Positions 1-5,789 of a stretch of 11,859 nt of DNA are shown one piece after another. The position numbers were made by a program, and so were the translations under genes. This stretch comes from CAYLJO01 sp964383905 (lineage in GTDB: Bacteria > Acidobacteriota > Blastocatellia > Pyrinomonadales > Pyrinomonadaceae). The stretch spans positions 1 through 11,859 of the forward strand of contig CAYLJO010000189.1 of the NCBI GenBank assembly GCA_964383905.1. The letters run 5' to 3'. Position 1 is the stretch's first letter. Every line of letters starts with the position of its first letter. The notes under the pieces are model-generated. The model saw only the letters and a program-made list of their open reading frames with translations, was not told where the DNA came from and did not search any database.

Positions 1-78
1 GTCAATCATGCTGCGAGTCTATCGCTGACCCGCAGTCAAAGGAAACATGAGCCAACAGTATTATAGCGATCTTCCTTC

Positions 79-107
79 CTTTTGCCTTTTACCTTTTTAC
101 TTTTGCC
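79..107 (-). repeat. 29-bp A/G-rich 3'-end repeat, copy 1
   Basis: Read on the minus strand, this stretch starts directly after the TAA stop of the thioredoxin gene and consists of the blocks GGCAAAAGT, AAAAAGGT and AAAAGGCAAAAG. The same 29 bases occur without mismatch on the plus strand at 2635-2663, at the end of the M61 gene. It has no dyad symmetry, so it is not a simple hairpin terminator. The identity of the two copies is seen directly; calling it a dispersed repeat family is inference. Confidence 0.8.
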
Positions 108-557
108 TTATTTCAGCCGCGCGGCGATAGCCTGTTTGGATTGCGCGCCGACCATCCGGTCAACGAGTGCGCCGTTCTTAAAGATGAGCAGCGTCGGGAT
201 GCTCTGGATGCCGAATTGCGCGGCCGTCTGCGGATTATCGTCAACGTTTAACTTGGCGATAAGGTAGCGCCCGTCAGACTCTGCCGCCAACTGGTCGAGC
301 ACCGGCGCAACCATGCGGCACGGCCCGCACCACGGCGCCCAACAATCAAGCAATACCGGGCGGCCCCCGGCCTGTAACACATCACGCGCAAACGTCGCGT
401 CCGTCACCGTTATCGGTTTGCTTGTATCCACGCCGTTCGCGCCGGCCTTCATATCCAATGGCGCACTGCACTTCCCACACACGGGCCGGTGCGTGGCCGC
501 CGCACCCTCGTCCACACGATTCTTCGTGCCGCATCGCCCACAAGTTACAACCTTCAT
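108..557 (-). CDS. trxC: Thioredoxin 2 type (zinc ribbon plus thioredoxin domain)
   Basis: A cytoplasmic protein-disulfide reductase of 149 residues. The N-terminal zinc ribbon has CGRC at residues 6-9 and CGKC at 27-30. The thioredoxin fold follows, with the active site WCGPC at 76-80 and the cis-proline in SIPT at 121. Length and order match the TrxC (thioredoxin-2) family, whose zinc site is linked to oxidative-stress roles in E. coli. A further cysteine lies at residue 72, in DCWAPWCGPC, where many thioredoxins have Phe. I chose ATG at 557 because AAGGAGG (566-572, minus strand) lies 8 nt upstream; a GTG one codon earlier (560) leaves only 5 nt. The gene diverges from the M61 peptidase gene. 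No signal peptide is seen. The family call is firm; the gene symbol rests on the zinc-ribbon architecture. Confidence 0.93.
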   Translation of the reverse strand: MKVVTCGRCGTKNRVDEGAAATHRPVCGKCSAPLDMKAGANGVDTSKPITVTDATFARDVLQAGGRPVLLDCWAPWCGPCRMVAPVLDQLAAESDGRYLIAKLNVDDNPQTAAQFGIQSIPTLLIFKNGALVDRMVGAQSKQAIAARLK

Positions 558-565
558 CACTCCAG

Positions 566-572
566 CCTCCTT
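566..572 (-). promoter_or_regulatory. Shine-Dalgarno site of trxC
   Basis: AAGGAGG on the minus strand is a full match to the anti-SD complement. It sits 8 nt before ATG 557 and 5 nt before GTG 560, which favours the ATG start. Confidence 0.7.
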
Positions 573-609
573 GTCATGCTCGATTGCGCAGGCTTTTCAT
601 GCTATTCCT

Positions 610-630
610 CTTTCGTCGCGAAAGTTTCGC
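610..630. promoter_or_regulatory. Overlapping palindromes in the trxC leader
   Basis: Two perfect dyads share bases: CTTTCG-TCG-CGAAAG at 610-624 and GCGAAA-G-TTTCGC at 618-630. They are mutually exclusive as hairpins. They lie upstream of the trxC ribosome site and could be a repressor operator or a leader hairpin pair. The symmetry is seen directly; the function is a guess. Confidence 0.3.
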
Positions 631-776
631 AAAAGCGGCTAAATATTGGTTCCCGGTATGACAACCGGTTTTAACTCGCGCCCCGGAAACTCGAAACATT
701 AAGGTTATTCGTAGTAATATGCGCGACCGGTAATTCTCTTCCCGAAGATTCAACAGGTAAAAAGGACACCGGGTCA

Positions 777-2645
777 ATGTATCTTTCTCGTTCATACGCC
801 GTGGCGGTGAGTTCCGCCCTTATCATGTTCTTCTCCGCGTCTCCTGCCGCCGCGCAAAACAATCGTGCCGGCATTCAAAGTGAGATCACTTACACCGTTT
901 CCATGTCTAAGCCGCACACGCACCTGCTCGAGGTCGAGATGCGCGTACACCCCGTCGGGGGCGCCGCGGCGGAGCAGATCGACCTCGTCATGCCTGTGTG
1001 GACTCCCGGCTCTTATCTCGTACGGGAATTCGAGCGCCACGTGCAGGACTTTGCCGCCTCCGATACGGCGGGTCGCGCGCTTCCGTGGCGCAAAGTGAAC
1101 AAAGATACGTGGCGCGTTGACGCGGGTCGTGCGCGCGATCTTGTCGTCACCTACCGCGTCTACGCGAACGAACTCACCGTGCGCACAAACGAATTGAATG
1201 ACCGCCACGCTTTCTGGAACAACGCGGCACTGCTGATGTACGTGGACGGTGGATTGAGGGCGCCCGCTACGCTCCGCGTTGTGCCACCGGCAGGCTGGGC
1301 GGTGGCGACGGGCCTGCCGGCCGCCGGAGGCCAGCCGAACACTTTTCGCGCGGAGAACTTTGATGTGCTCTACGATTCGCCCGTCGAAGTGGGGACATTC
1401 CAGACCATCTCGTTTGAGGTGAAAAATATTCCGCACCGCATCGTCATCGACGGCGAAGGGAATTACGACAGGGAGCGCGTGCGGCGCGACGTGCAGAAGA
1501 TAGTCGAGACCGAGTCGGCCATGATGGGTGACATCCCCTACCATGACTATACCTTTATCCTGCACCTGCGCTCGGCCGGCGGCGGCGGACTGGAGCACTT
1601 GAACTCGACCGCGCTCGGCTTCCCACGCTTCGGCTTTCAGCCCGAATCGAGCTACCGCGGCTTTCTCTCGCTCGTGGCCCACGAATTCTTTCACCTGTGG
1701 AACGTCAAGCGGATCCGGCCCGACGCGCTCGGCCCGTTCGACTACACGAAAGAGAACTACACTAAGTTGCTGTGGGTCGCCGAAGGCATTACAGATTACT
1801 ATGCGGAACTGCTATTGCGCCGCGCCGGTCTCGTTTCGGAGAGTGATTATCTATCCGGTGCGGCCAGAGCAATCCAGGCGCTGCAGAACACGCCGGGGCG
1901 ATTTGAAATGAGCGCCGAAGAGTCGAGCTTTGACTCCTGGATCAAGTTCTACAGGCCGGATGAGAACTTCATCAACTCGCAGGTCTCTTATTATGAGAAG
2001 GGCGCGATCCTGGGGATGCTGCTCGATCTCCAGATTCGCCACCTCTCCGGCGGCGCGCGCTCCCTTGACGACGTGATGCGCTACCTCTACACGGAGTTTT
2101 ATCAGAAGGGGCGCAACTACACGCCCGAAGATTTTCAGCGCGTTTGCGAGCGGATGGCCGGGTCGAGCCTCGACCAGTTTTTCTCGCGTTACGTGCGCGG
2201 GCGCGAAGAGCTTGACTACAACGCCTCGCTCGCCGCTGCCGGCCTGCGGCTCGATACAACAGGCGCTGATCCGGCCGGGAAAGGGCCGGTTGAAAGAGCA
2301 TACCTCGGCGCAGATTTGAGCCAGCAGGGAGACCGATTAACGGTCAGAAGCGTGCGTAGCGGTACGCCCGCCTACGACCAGGGGTTAAATGCCGGCGACC
2401 AGATCGTCGCCTTGGACGGCATGCGCGTCACCGAGGGATCCTTAAATTCACGCCTGGCGGAAAAGCGACCCGGCGACGTGGCCCACCTGACGGTCTTCCG
2501 CTCTGATGATCTGCGCACTTTTGATATCAAGCTCGGCGGGCGGGCCGATGCCCCCTACCGCATTGTCACTGTCGCGCAGCCGAGCGCGGAGCAAAAGCGC
2601 ATTTACCAGCAATGGATCGGAGCGCCGTTGGAAGGGCAAAAGTAA
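777..2645 (+). CDS. Secreted M61 family metallopeptidase with PDZ domain
   Basis: A 622-residue zinc peptidase of the M61 (glycyl aminopeptidase-like) family, likely periplasmic or secreted. Residues 1-26 form a signal peptide ending SPAAA before Gln27. An M61 N-terminal beta domain covers roughly 30-250. The zinc motif is HEFFH at 302-306, followed by the family hallmark WNVKRIRP, and the third ligand is probably Glu336 in WVAEGITDYY. A PDZ domain occupies about 505-585 (AYLGADL onward), the usual C-terminal partner in M61 and a likely substrate-tail binder. The start ATG has AAAGGA at 761-766, 10 nt upstream. The last codons and the stop (GGGCAAAAGTAA) lie in or against the 29-bp repeat at 2635-2663, so the natural C-terminus may have been altered. 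The substrate is unknown. Confidence 0.93.
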   Translation: MYLSRSYAVAVSSALIMFFSASPAAAQNNRAGIQSEITYTVSMSKPHTHLLEVEMRVHPVGGAAAEQIDLVMPVWTPGSYLVREFERHVQDFAASDTAGRALPWRKVNKDTWRVDAGRARDLVVTYRVYANELTVRTNELNDRHAFWNNAALLMYVDGGLRAPATLRVVPPAGWAVATGLPAAGGQPNTFRAENFDVLYDSPVEVGTFQTISFEVKNIPHRIVIDGEGNYDRERVRRDVQKIVETESAMMGDIPYHDYTFILHLRSAGGGGLEHLNSTALGFPRFGFQPESSYRGFLSLVAHEFFHLWNVKRIRPDALGPFDYTKENYTKLLWVAEGITDYYAELLLRRAGLVSESDYLSGAARAIQALQNTPGRFEMSAEESSFDSWIKFYRPDENFINSQVSYYEKGAILGMLLDLQIRHLSGGARSLDDVMRYLYTEFYQKGRNYTPEDFQRVCERMAGSSLDQFFSRYVRGREELDYNASLAAAGLRLDTTGADPAGKGPVERAYLGADLSQQGDRLTVRSVRSGTPAYDQGLNAGDQIVALDGMRVTEGSLNSRLAEKRPGDVAHLTVFRSDDLRTFDIKLGGRADAPYRIVTVAQPSAEQKRIYQQWIGAPLEGQK

Positions 2646-2663
2646 AAAGGTAAAAGGCAAAAG
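2635..2663 (+). repeat. 29-bp A/G-rich 3'-end repeat, copy 2
   Basis: Identical to the minus-strand copy at 79-107. It overlaps the last codons of the M61 gene and provides its TAA stop (2643-2645). It is followed by TAGAAAGACGG; the core AAAGACGG recurs after the hydratase stop near 4610. The placement relative to the gene end matches copy 1 within a few bases. Confidence 0.8.
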
Positions 2664-2732
2664 TAGAAAGACGGCGCAAGGTGGTCACTATCTTTTACGG
2701 GGTCTCTCCATTCCCGGTGGACGGGAGCGGTC

Positions 2733-2866
2733 ATCCTAAGTCGGAGGCCTTATCCTACAGCCCCGGCGGCGACATATTTATAGCCCGGGGGCGCGAGAGC
2801 CCTCCGGTACGGATCACCCCACGAATCTGCAAGCCCTGAAAGGGCGGCCGAATCTTTCGCCCTCTC
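2733..2866. repeat. Hairpin-rich intergenic repeat element (REP-like)
   Basis: A G+C-rich non-coding block between the M61 and SDR genes. It holds the imperfect hairpin CCGGGGGC / GCCCTCCGG (arms 2785-2792 and 2799-2807, one bulge) and the tight hairpin GCCCT-GAA-AGGGC (2833-2845). The layout of a 'tagcccggggg' block, then 'cctccggta', then 'agccctgaaagggc' resembles short dispersed elements I recall from the intergenic DNA of Acidobacteriota and Planctomycetes. Only one copy is visible here, so the family assignment is memory-based. No T-run follows either hairpin, so neither is a classical terminator. Confidence 0.45.
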
Positions 2867-2878
2867 CGGCTATCGTTT

Positions 2879-2907
2879 AGTTTTCCCATTTTACTTTCCC
2901 CTTTTGC
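2879..2907. repeat. Degenerate relative of the A/G-rich repeat
   Basis: The plus strand reads TTTTCCCATTTTAC then TTTCCCCTTTTGC. This recalls the plus-strand form of the 29-bp repeat (blocks CTTTTGCC, TTTTACC) with several substitutions. It lies just upstream of the SDR gene. Homology is suggestive only, because T/C-rich low-complexity DNA can converge. Confidence 0.3.
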
Positions 2908-2909
2908 GT

Positions 2910-2915
2910 TATACT
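2910..2915 (+). promoter_or_regulatory. Candidate -10 element of the SDR gene
   Basis: TATACT differs from TATAAT at one base and lies 31 nt before the SDR start codon. No good -35 box is seen at 16-18 nt; the T-rich repeat relative occupies that place. The same GTTATACT string precedes the downstream hydratase gene at 3757-3764. Confidence 0.3.
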
Positions 2916-2946
2916 TAAGTGGGGCCGAGAAGAGATTGGTATAGCG

Positions 2947-3690
2947 ATGGATTTTGAGGGCAAAGTGGCGCTAATCACGGGTGCCGCGTCGGGCATCGGT
3001 CACGCCTGCGCGCTCGAGCTGGCCCGCCGCGGTGCCAGCGTCTCGGTCGTCGATCTGGCATCCGAAGATGTGATGAATCGGGCGGCACGCTTCTTAAAAG
3101 AGACGGGCGTGCGCGTCTCTATGTTCAACGCAGACGTCACCGATCACGGCAAAGCGTCACGCATCGTCTCGGAAACACGCACGCGCCTGGGCGGCCTGGA
3201 CATTCTGGTCAACGCCGCCGGGGTCAACGACGATGCGCCGCTATGGGAGATGAAGGAGTCGCAATGGGATCGAGTCCTCAACATTAATCTCAAAGGGACC
3301 TTCAATTACCTGCAGGCGGTCGCGCGCCTGTTCCACGAGCAACGCTCGGGCAAGATCGTCAATATCGCTTCAATTCAGGCGCTGCGCGGGCGCTTCGGCA
3401 TCAGCAACTACGCGACGTCGAAGGCGGGCGTCATCGCGCTGACCAAATCAGCCGCCGCCGAGCTCGGGCGCTCGGGCGTCAACGTTAACGTCGTCGCGCC
3501 CGGGTTCATCAATACGCCGGTGGTTGAGCGTCTCCCCGAAGAGATCAAAGAAGAGGCCGTGCGCGAGTCCGCGCTGGGGCGCATCGGCGAGCCGCAGGAA
3601 GTAGCCTACGTGGTTGCGTTTCTTTGCTCGGAGCTGGCGCGTTATATCACCGGCGAAGTAATCCGCGTGGACGGCGGGCAGAGCCTTTAG
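2947..3690 (+). CDS. Short-chain dehydrogenase/reductase (FabG-like SDR)
   Basis: A classical 247-residue SDR, cytosolic and NAD(P)-dependent, interconverting a hydroxyl and a keto group. The cofactor motif TGAASGIG is at residues 11-18, an Asp follows the second strand (VVDLAS), NAAG comes next, and the catalytic set is Ser142, Tyr155, Lys159 (YATSK). The C-terminal ITGEVIRVDGGQSL is typical of FabG and hydroxyacyl-CoA dehydrogenase relatives. The Asp at the end of strand 2 favours NAD(H) over NADP(H) by family rule. A crotonase-fold gene follows 128 bp downstream on the same strand, so a 3-hydroxyacyl substrate is plausible. It could equally be a 3-oxoacyl-ACP reductase or a sugar or alcohol dehydrogenase. 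The ribosome site is weak (AGAAGAG about 11 nt upstream). Confidence 0.92.
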   Translation: MDFEGKVALITGAASGIGHACALELARRGASVSVVDLASEDVMNRAARFLKETGVRVSMFNADVTDHGKASRIVSETRTRLGGLDILVNAAGVNDDAPLWEMKESQWDRVLNINLKGTFNYLQAVARLFHEQRSGKIVNIASIQALRGRFGISNYATSKAGVIALTKSAAAELGRSGVNVNVVAPGFINTPVVERLPEEIKEEAVRESALGRIGEPQEVAYVVAFLCSELARYITGEVIRVDGGQSL

Positions 3691-3758
3691 AAGTTAGCCG
3701 TGACCCTTTTTCACTGTTTGTTGCGTCCCCAGCCTCACCATACCGCCCGCGAAATTGT

Positions 3759-3764
3759 TATACT
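3759..3764 (+). promoter_or_regulatory. Candidate -10 element of the hydratase gene
   Basis: TATACT within GTTATACTG, 54 nt before ATG 3819, in the 128-bp gap after the SDR gene. No clear -35 box is seen. If real, the hydratase can be transcribed separately from the SDR gene. Confidence 0.25.
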
Positions 3765-3818
3765 GCGTCGTGCTTTAAGATCAGCCGTGGGGACGGTTTA
3801 ATCACCAAGTCTAAAATA

Positions 3819-4598
3819 ATGACGGACACATACCAGAACATACGCTTCACTATTGAAGATCGAGTCGGTCACATCACCTTCGCCCGCCCGCCGTTGAACG
3901 TCTTTACTACCCCGATGATGCGCGAGATCGGAGCGTGCCTTAATGAATGTATGTACCGGCGTGACATGGTGGCGATTCTCTTCGATGCCGTGCCGGATTC
4001 GCGCGCCTTCAGCGCGGGCGTCGCGGTTGAAGAACATGTCGAGTCGAGCGTTTACCAGATGCTTGAATCATTCCACAACATCTTTCGCACGCTGGAACAG
4101 GCGGCGAAACCAGTGGTCGCGGTGGTCGACGGCTCGGCGCTGGGCGGGGGCTGTGAGCTGGTCGCCGGCTGCGATATCGTGATCGCCTCGGAGCGCGCGC
4201 GCTTCGGCCAGCCGGAGATTAAACTGGGCGTATTCCCGCCGGTCGCCTCGGTACTTTTGCCGCGCATCATCGGCGAGAAACGCGCCCGAGAGCTGATCCT
4301 GACGGGTGAGCTCTTCGATGCTACGGAAGCCCTCCAACTGGGCCTGGTCAACTACGTCGTACCGCCGGCGCAACTGGCGCAGAAGACGCAGGAGATCCTG
4401 GCGAGACTGCGCGACCTGTCCGCGCCGGCCCTCGAGGCGACAAAGCGGGCCATTGATCTGGGGAGCAGATCTCATTTTGACGACGTTCTGGCCAAGATTG
4501 AGGATATTTACTTGAACGATCTGATGAAAACGGAGGACGCGAGCGAAGGCGTTAAGGCGTTTATGGAAAAACGCAAGCCCGCCTGGCGCAACAAGTAA
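3819..4598 (+). CDS. Enoyl-CoA hydratase/isomerase family protein, dienoyl-CoA hydratase-like
   Basis: A 259-residue crotonase-fold enzyme adding water to an unsaturated acyl-CoA. The oxyanion-hole segments are FSAGVAV (64-70) and the ALGGGCE region. The two catalytic glutamates of enoyl-CoA hydratases align with Glu113 (GGGCE) and Glu133 (FGQPE), with the usual spacing of 20. The segment after FGQPEIKLG reads VFPPVASVLLP instead of the common IPGAGGTQR. I recall that form in cyclohexa-1,5-diene-1-carbonyl-CoA hydratases of benzoyl-CoA breakdown, and in uncharacterised relatives. The usual Asp of FSAG(V/A)D is Ala here. The frame stays open upstream into the SDR gene, but that extension shows no family sequence, so I start at ATG 3819 although its ribosome site is poor. 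It probably acts with the neighbouring SDR; the exact substrate is unknown. Confidence 0.88.
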   Translation: MTDTYQNIRFTIEDRVGHITFARPPLNVFTTPMMREIGACLNECMYRRDMVAILFDAVPDSRAFSAGVAVEEHVESSVYQMLESFHNIFRTLEQAAKPVVAVVDGSALGGGCELVAGCDIVIASERARFGQPEIKLGVFPPVASVLLPRIIGEKRARELILTGELFDATEALQLGLVNYVVPPAQLAQKTQEILARLRDLSAPALEATKRAIDLGSRSHFDDVLAKIEDIYLNDLMKTEDASEGVKAFMEKRKPAWRNK

Positions 4599-4712
4599 AA
4601 GATGAGGGATAAAGACGGAAAGACGAAGCTATTAATTATTTAATCTATTCTCTCATTCGTTTTTCTAGCTAGCAAATGAGAGGTGAATCAATCTTTCGTC
4701 ATCAGGTTGCAC

Positions 4713-5789
4713 ATGAAGATTTATCAACGCCGGCGGGATCAATCAGGGTGGAAAGTAACAGTCGCGAGAATCATCGCGCTCTCCGTTTTGGCCTTCTTCG
4801 GCGCGCCGACTCTCACGCCCGCGCAAAGTGCAACGCCCGTGAAAAACGGGTCGCACGCCGTCAGGTCACGCGAAAGCCTGACGATTGCCGAGCGTCATAC
4901 AGTCGAGCGCGCAATCGGCGCGGTGTGCGCCGAACGCGCGAGCGACCCGCAGGGAAGCGTACCGATTGACGAGATGCAGATGCGCCCTTCGCTCCCGTCG
5001 AGCAACCCGGACGCGGTCGCCGGGGCCCGCCGGGCAGAACGTCTCTTACCCGTTGCCAAAAAACTTACCGCTTCGGTGATACTCCAGCTTGCGGAGAAAT
5101 ACGGGGTCAGCCCGGCACAGGGACGTGCCGCCGTGCTGCGTATCCAGGCCGTCAGGAGAATCAAGCCCGACATGGACTCGCGCGACAACGCTTCCGTCCT
5201 CCTCAGAGAGCCACAGACGATCAATTTCGGCACCATCTTTCTTGCCGGTTTGCGCTCGGATGAAGGTATGATCAGCGTCCTCGCACACGAGTTAACGCAT
5301 ATCGCCAACGGCAGAGCGAATTCGCTGCAACCGGTCTTTCGTCGGATCGGATTGCTCTCCGCCAGGCTGGCCGGGTTGCACATCTCCGGACAGCGGGCCG
5401 AAGAATTAACGGCCGATTTGGTAGGCGTAATGGTCGGCCGCGCATTCATTACCAGCTCGCCAAGTAACGAGACGTTGTCGCGGCGGCTCGCGCGCTCCGT
5501 CGAACACAATTGTGTTGATGAAGATGAATCGGACGAAAATCATCTTTCGCCGCGCAACACGATGCGCGCCCTGTTGACGCTCGATCTGGCACTCGCGGCT
5601 GACCTCACCGCTGAGGTTGACGTCCCCGATCCTTCTTCCCCAGTCACCATTGACCGGCAACGCACGCGCCGCCTCTCGTTGACATCACCGCGCCCGCCTT
5701 CCTATCATCACCCTTCAGATGAGCGACAAGTCGGAACAAGGGGGCCTTTTCGGACACGGAGACACGGGGACGCGGCGACACGGAGATAA
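4713..5789 (+). CDS. Secreted M48-like zinc metallopeptidase
   Basis: A protein of 358 residues with a long basic N-region, a hydrophobic core (IIALSVLAFFG) and a likely cleavage near PAQSA, so exported. The zinc motif HELTH is at 192-196. EELTAD (230-235) supplies the ExxxD pattern of M48 peptidases (Glu231 as third ligand, Asp235). Unlike HtpX it has no evident transmembrane helices around the catalytic core. I start at ATG 4713, preceded by CAGG 6 nt away; GTG 4683 would add ten residues. The C-terminal region is low-complexity, and its last residues (TRRHGDAATRR) are encoded by the foldback repeat beginning at 5751. The gene therefore overlaps the following lipoprotein gene by 71 bp. The native C-terminus was probably replaced or extended. 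The substrate is unknown. Confidence 0.82.
   Translation: MKIYQRRRDQSGWKVTVARIIALSVLAFFGAPTLTPAQSATPVKNGSHAVRSRESLTIAERHTVERAIGAVCAERASDPQGSVPIDEMQMRPSLPSSNPDAVAGARRAERLLPVAKKLTASVILQLAEKYGVSPAQGRAAVLRIQAVRRIKPDMDSRDNASVLLREPQTINFGTIFLAGLRSDEGMISVLAHELTHIANGRANSLQPVFRRIGLLSARLAGLHISGQRAEELTADLVGVMVGRAFITSSPSNETLSRRLARSVEHNCVDEDESDENHLSPRNTMRALLTLDLALAADLTAEVDVPDPSSPVTIDRQRTRRLSLTSPRPPSYHHPSDERQVGTRGPFRTRRHGDAATRR

Noticed and set aside
792..1694. A 300-residue open frame on the minus strand
   Set aside because: It lies wholly antisense to the M61 gene, whose signal peptide and HEFFH region are unmistakable. The antisense product is His/Arg/Val-rich as expected from a G+C-rich shadow frame and has no ribosome site.
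2833..2845. Rho-independent terminator after the M61 gene
   Set aside because: The stem GCCCT-GAA-AGGGC is short and followed by G+C-rich sequence rather than a U-tract; it fits the intergenic repeat better.
3624..3818. N-terminal extension of the hydratase reading into the SDR gene
   Set aside because: The extension overlaps SDR codons, has no family sequence and would give an N-terminus about 65 residues too long for the crotonase fold; ATG 3819 gives the normal length.
5751..5786. CRISPR-like tandem repeat
   Set aside because: The units are about 9 bp, imperfect and contiguous without spacers; they are a low-complexity tandem within a foldback element.
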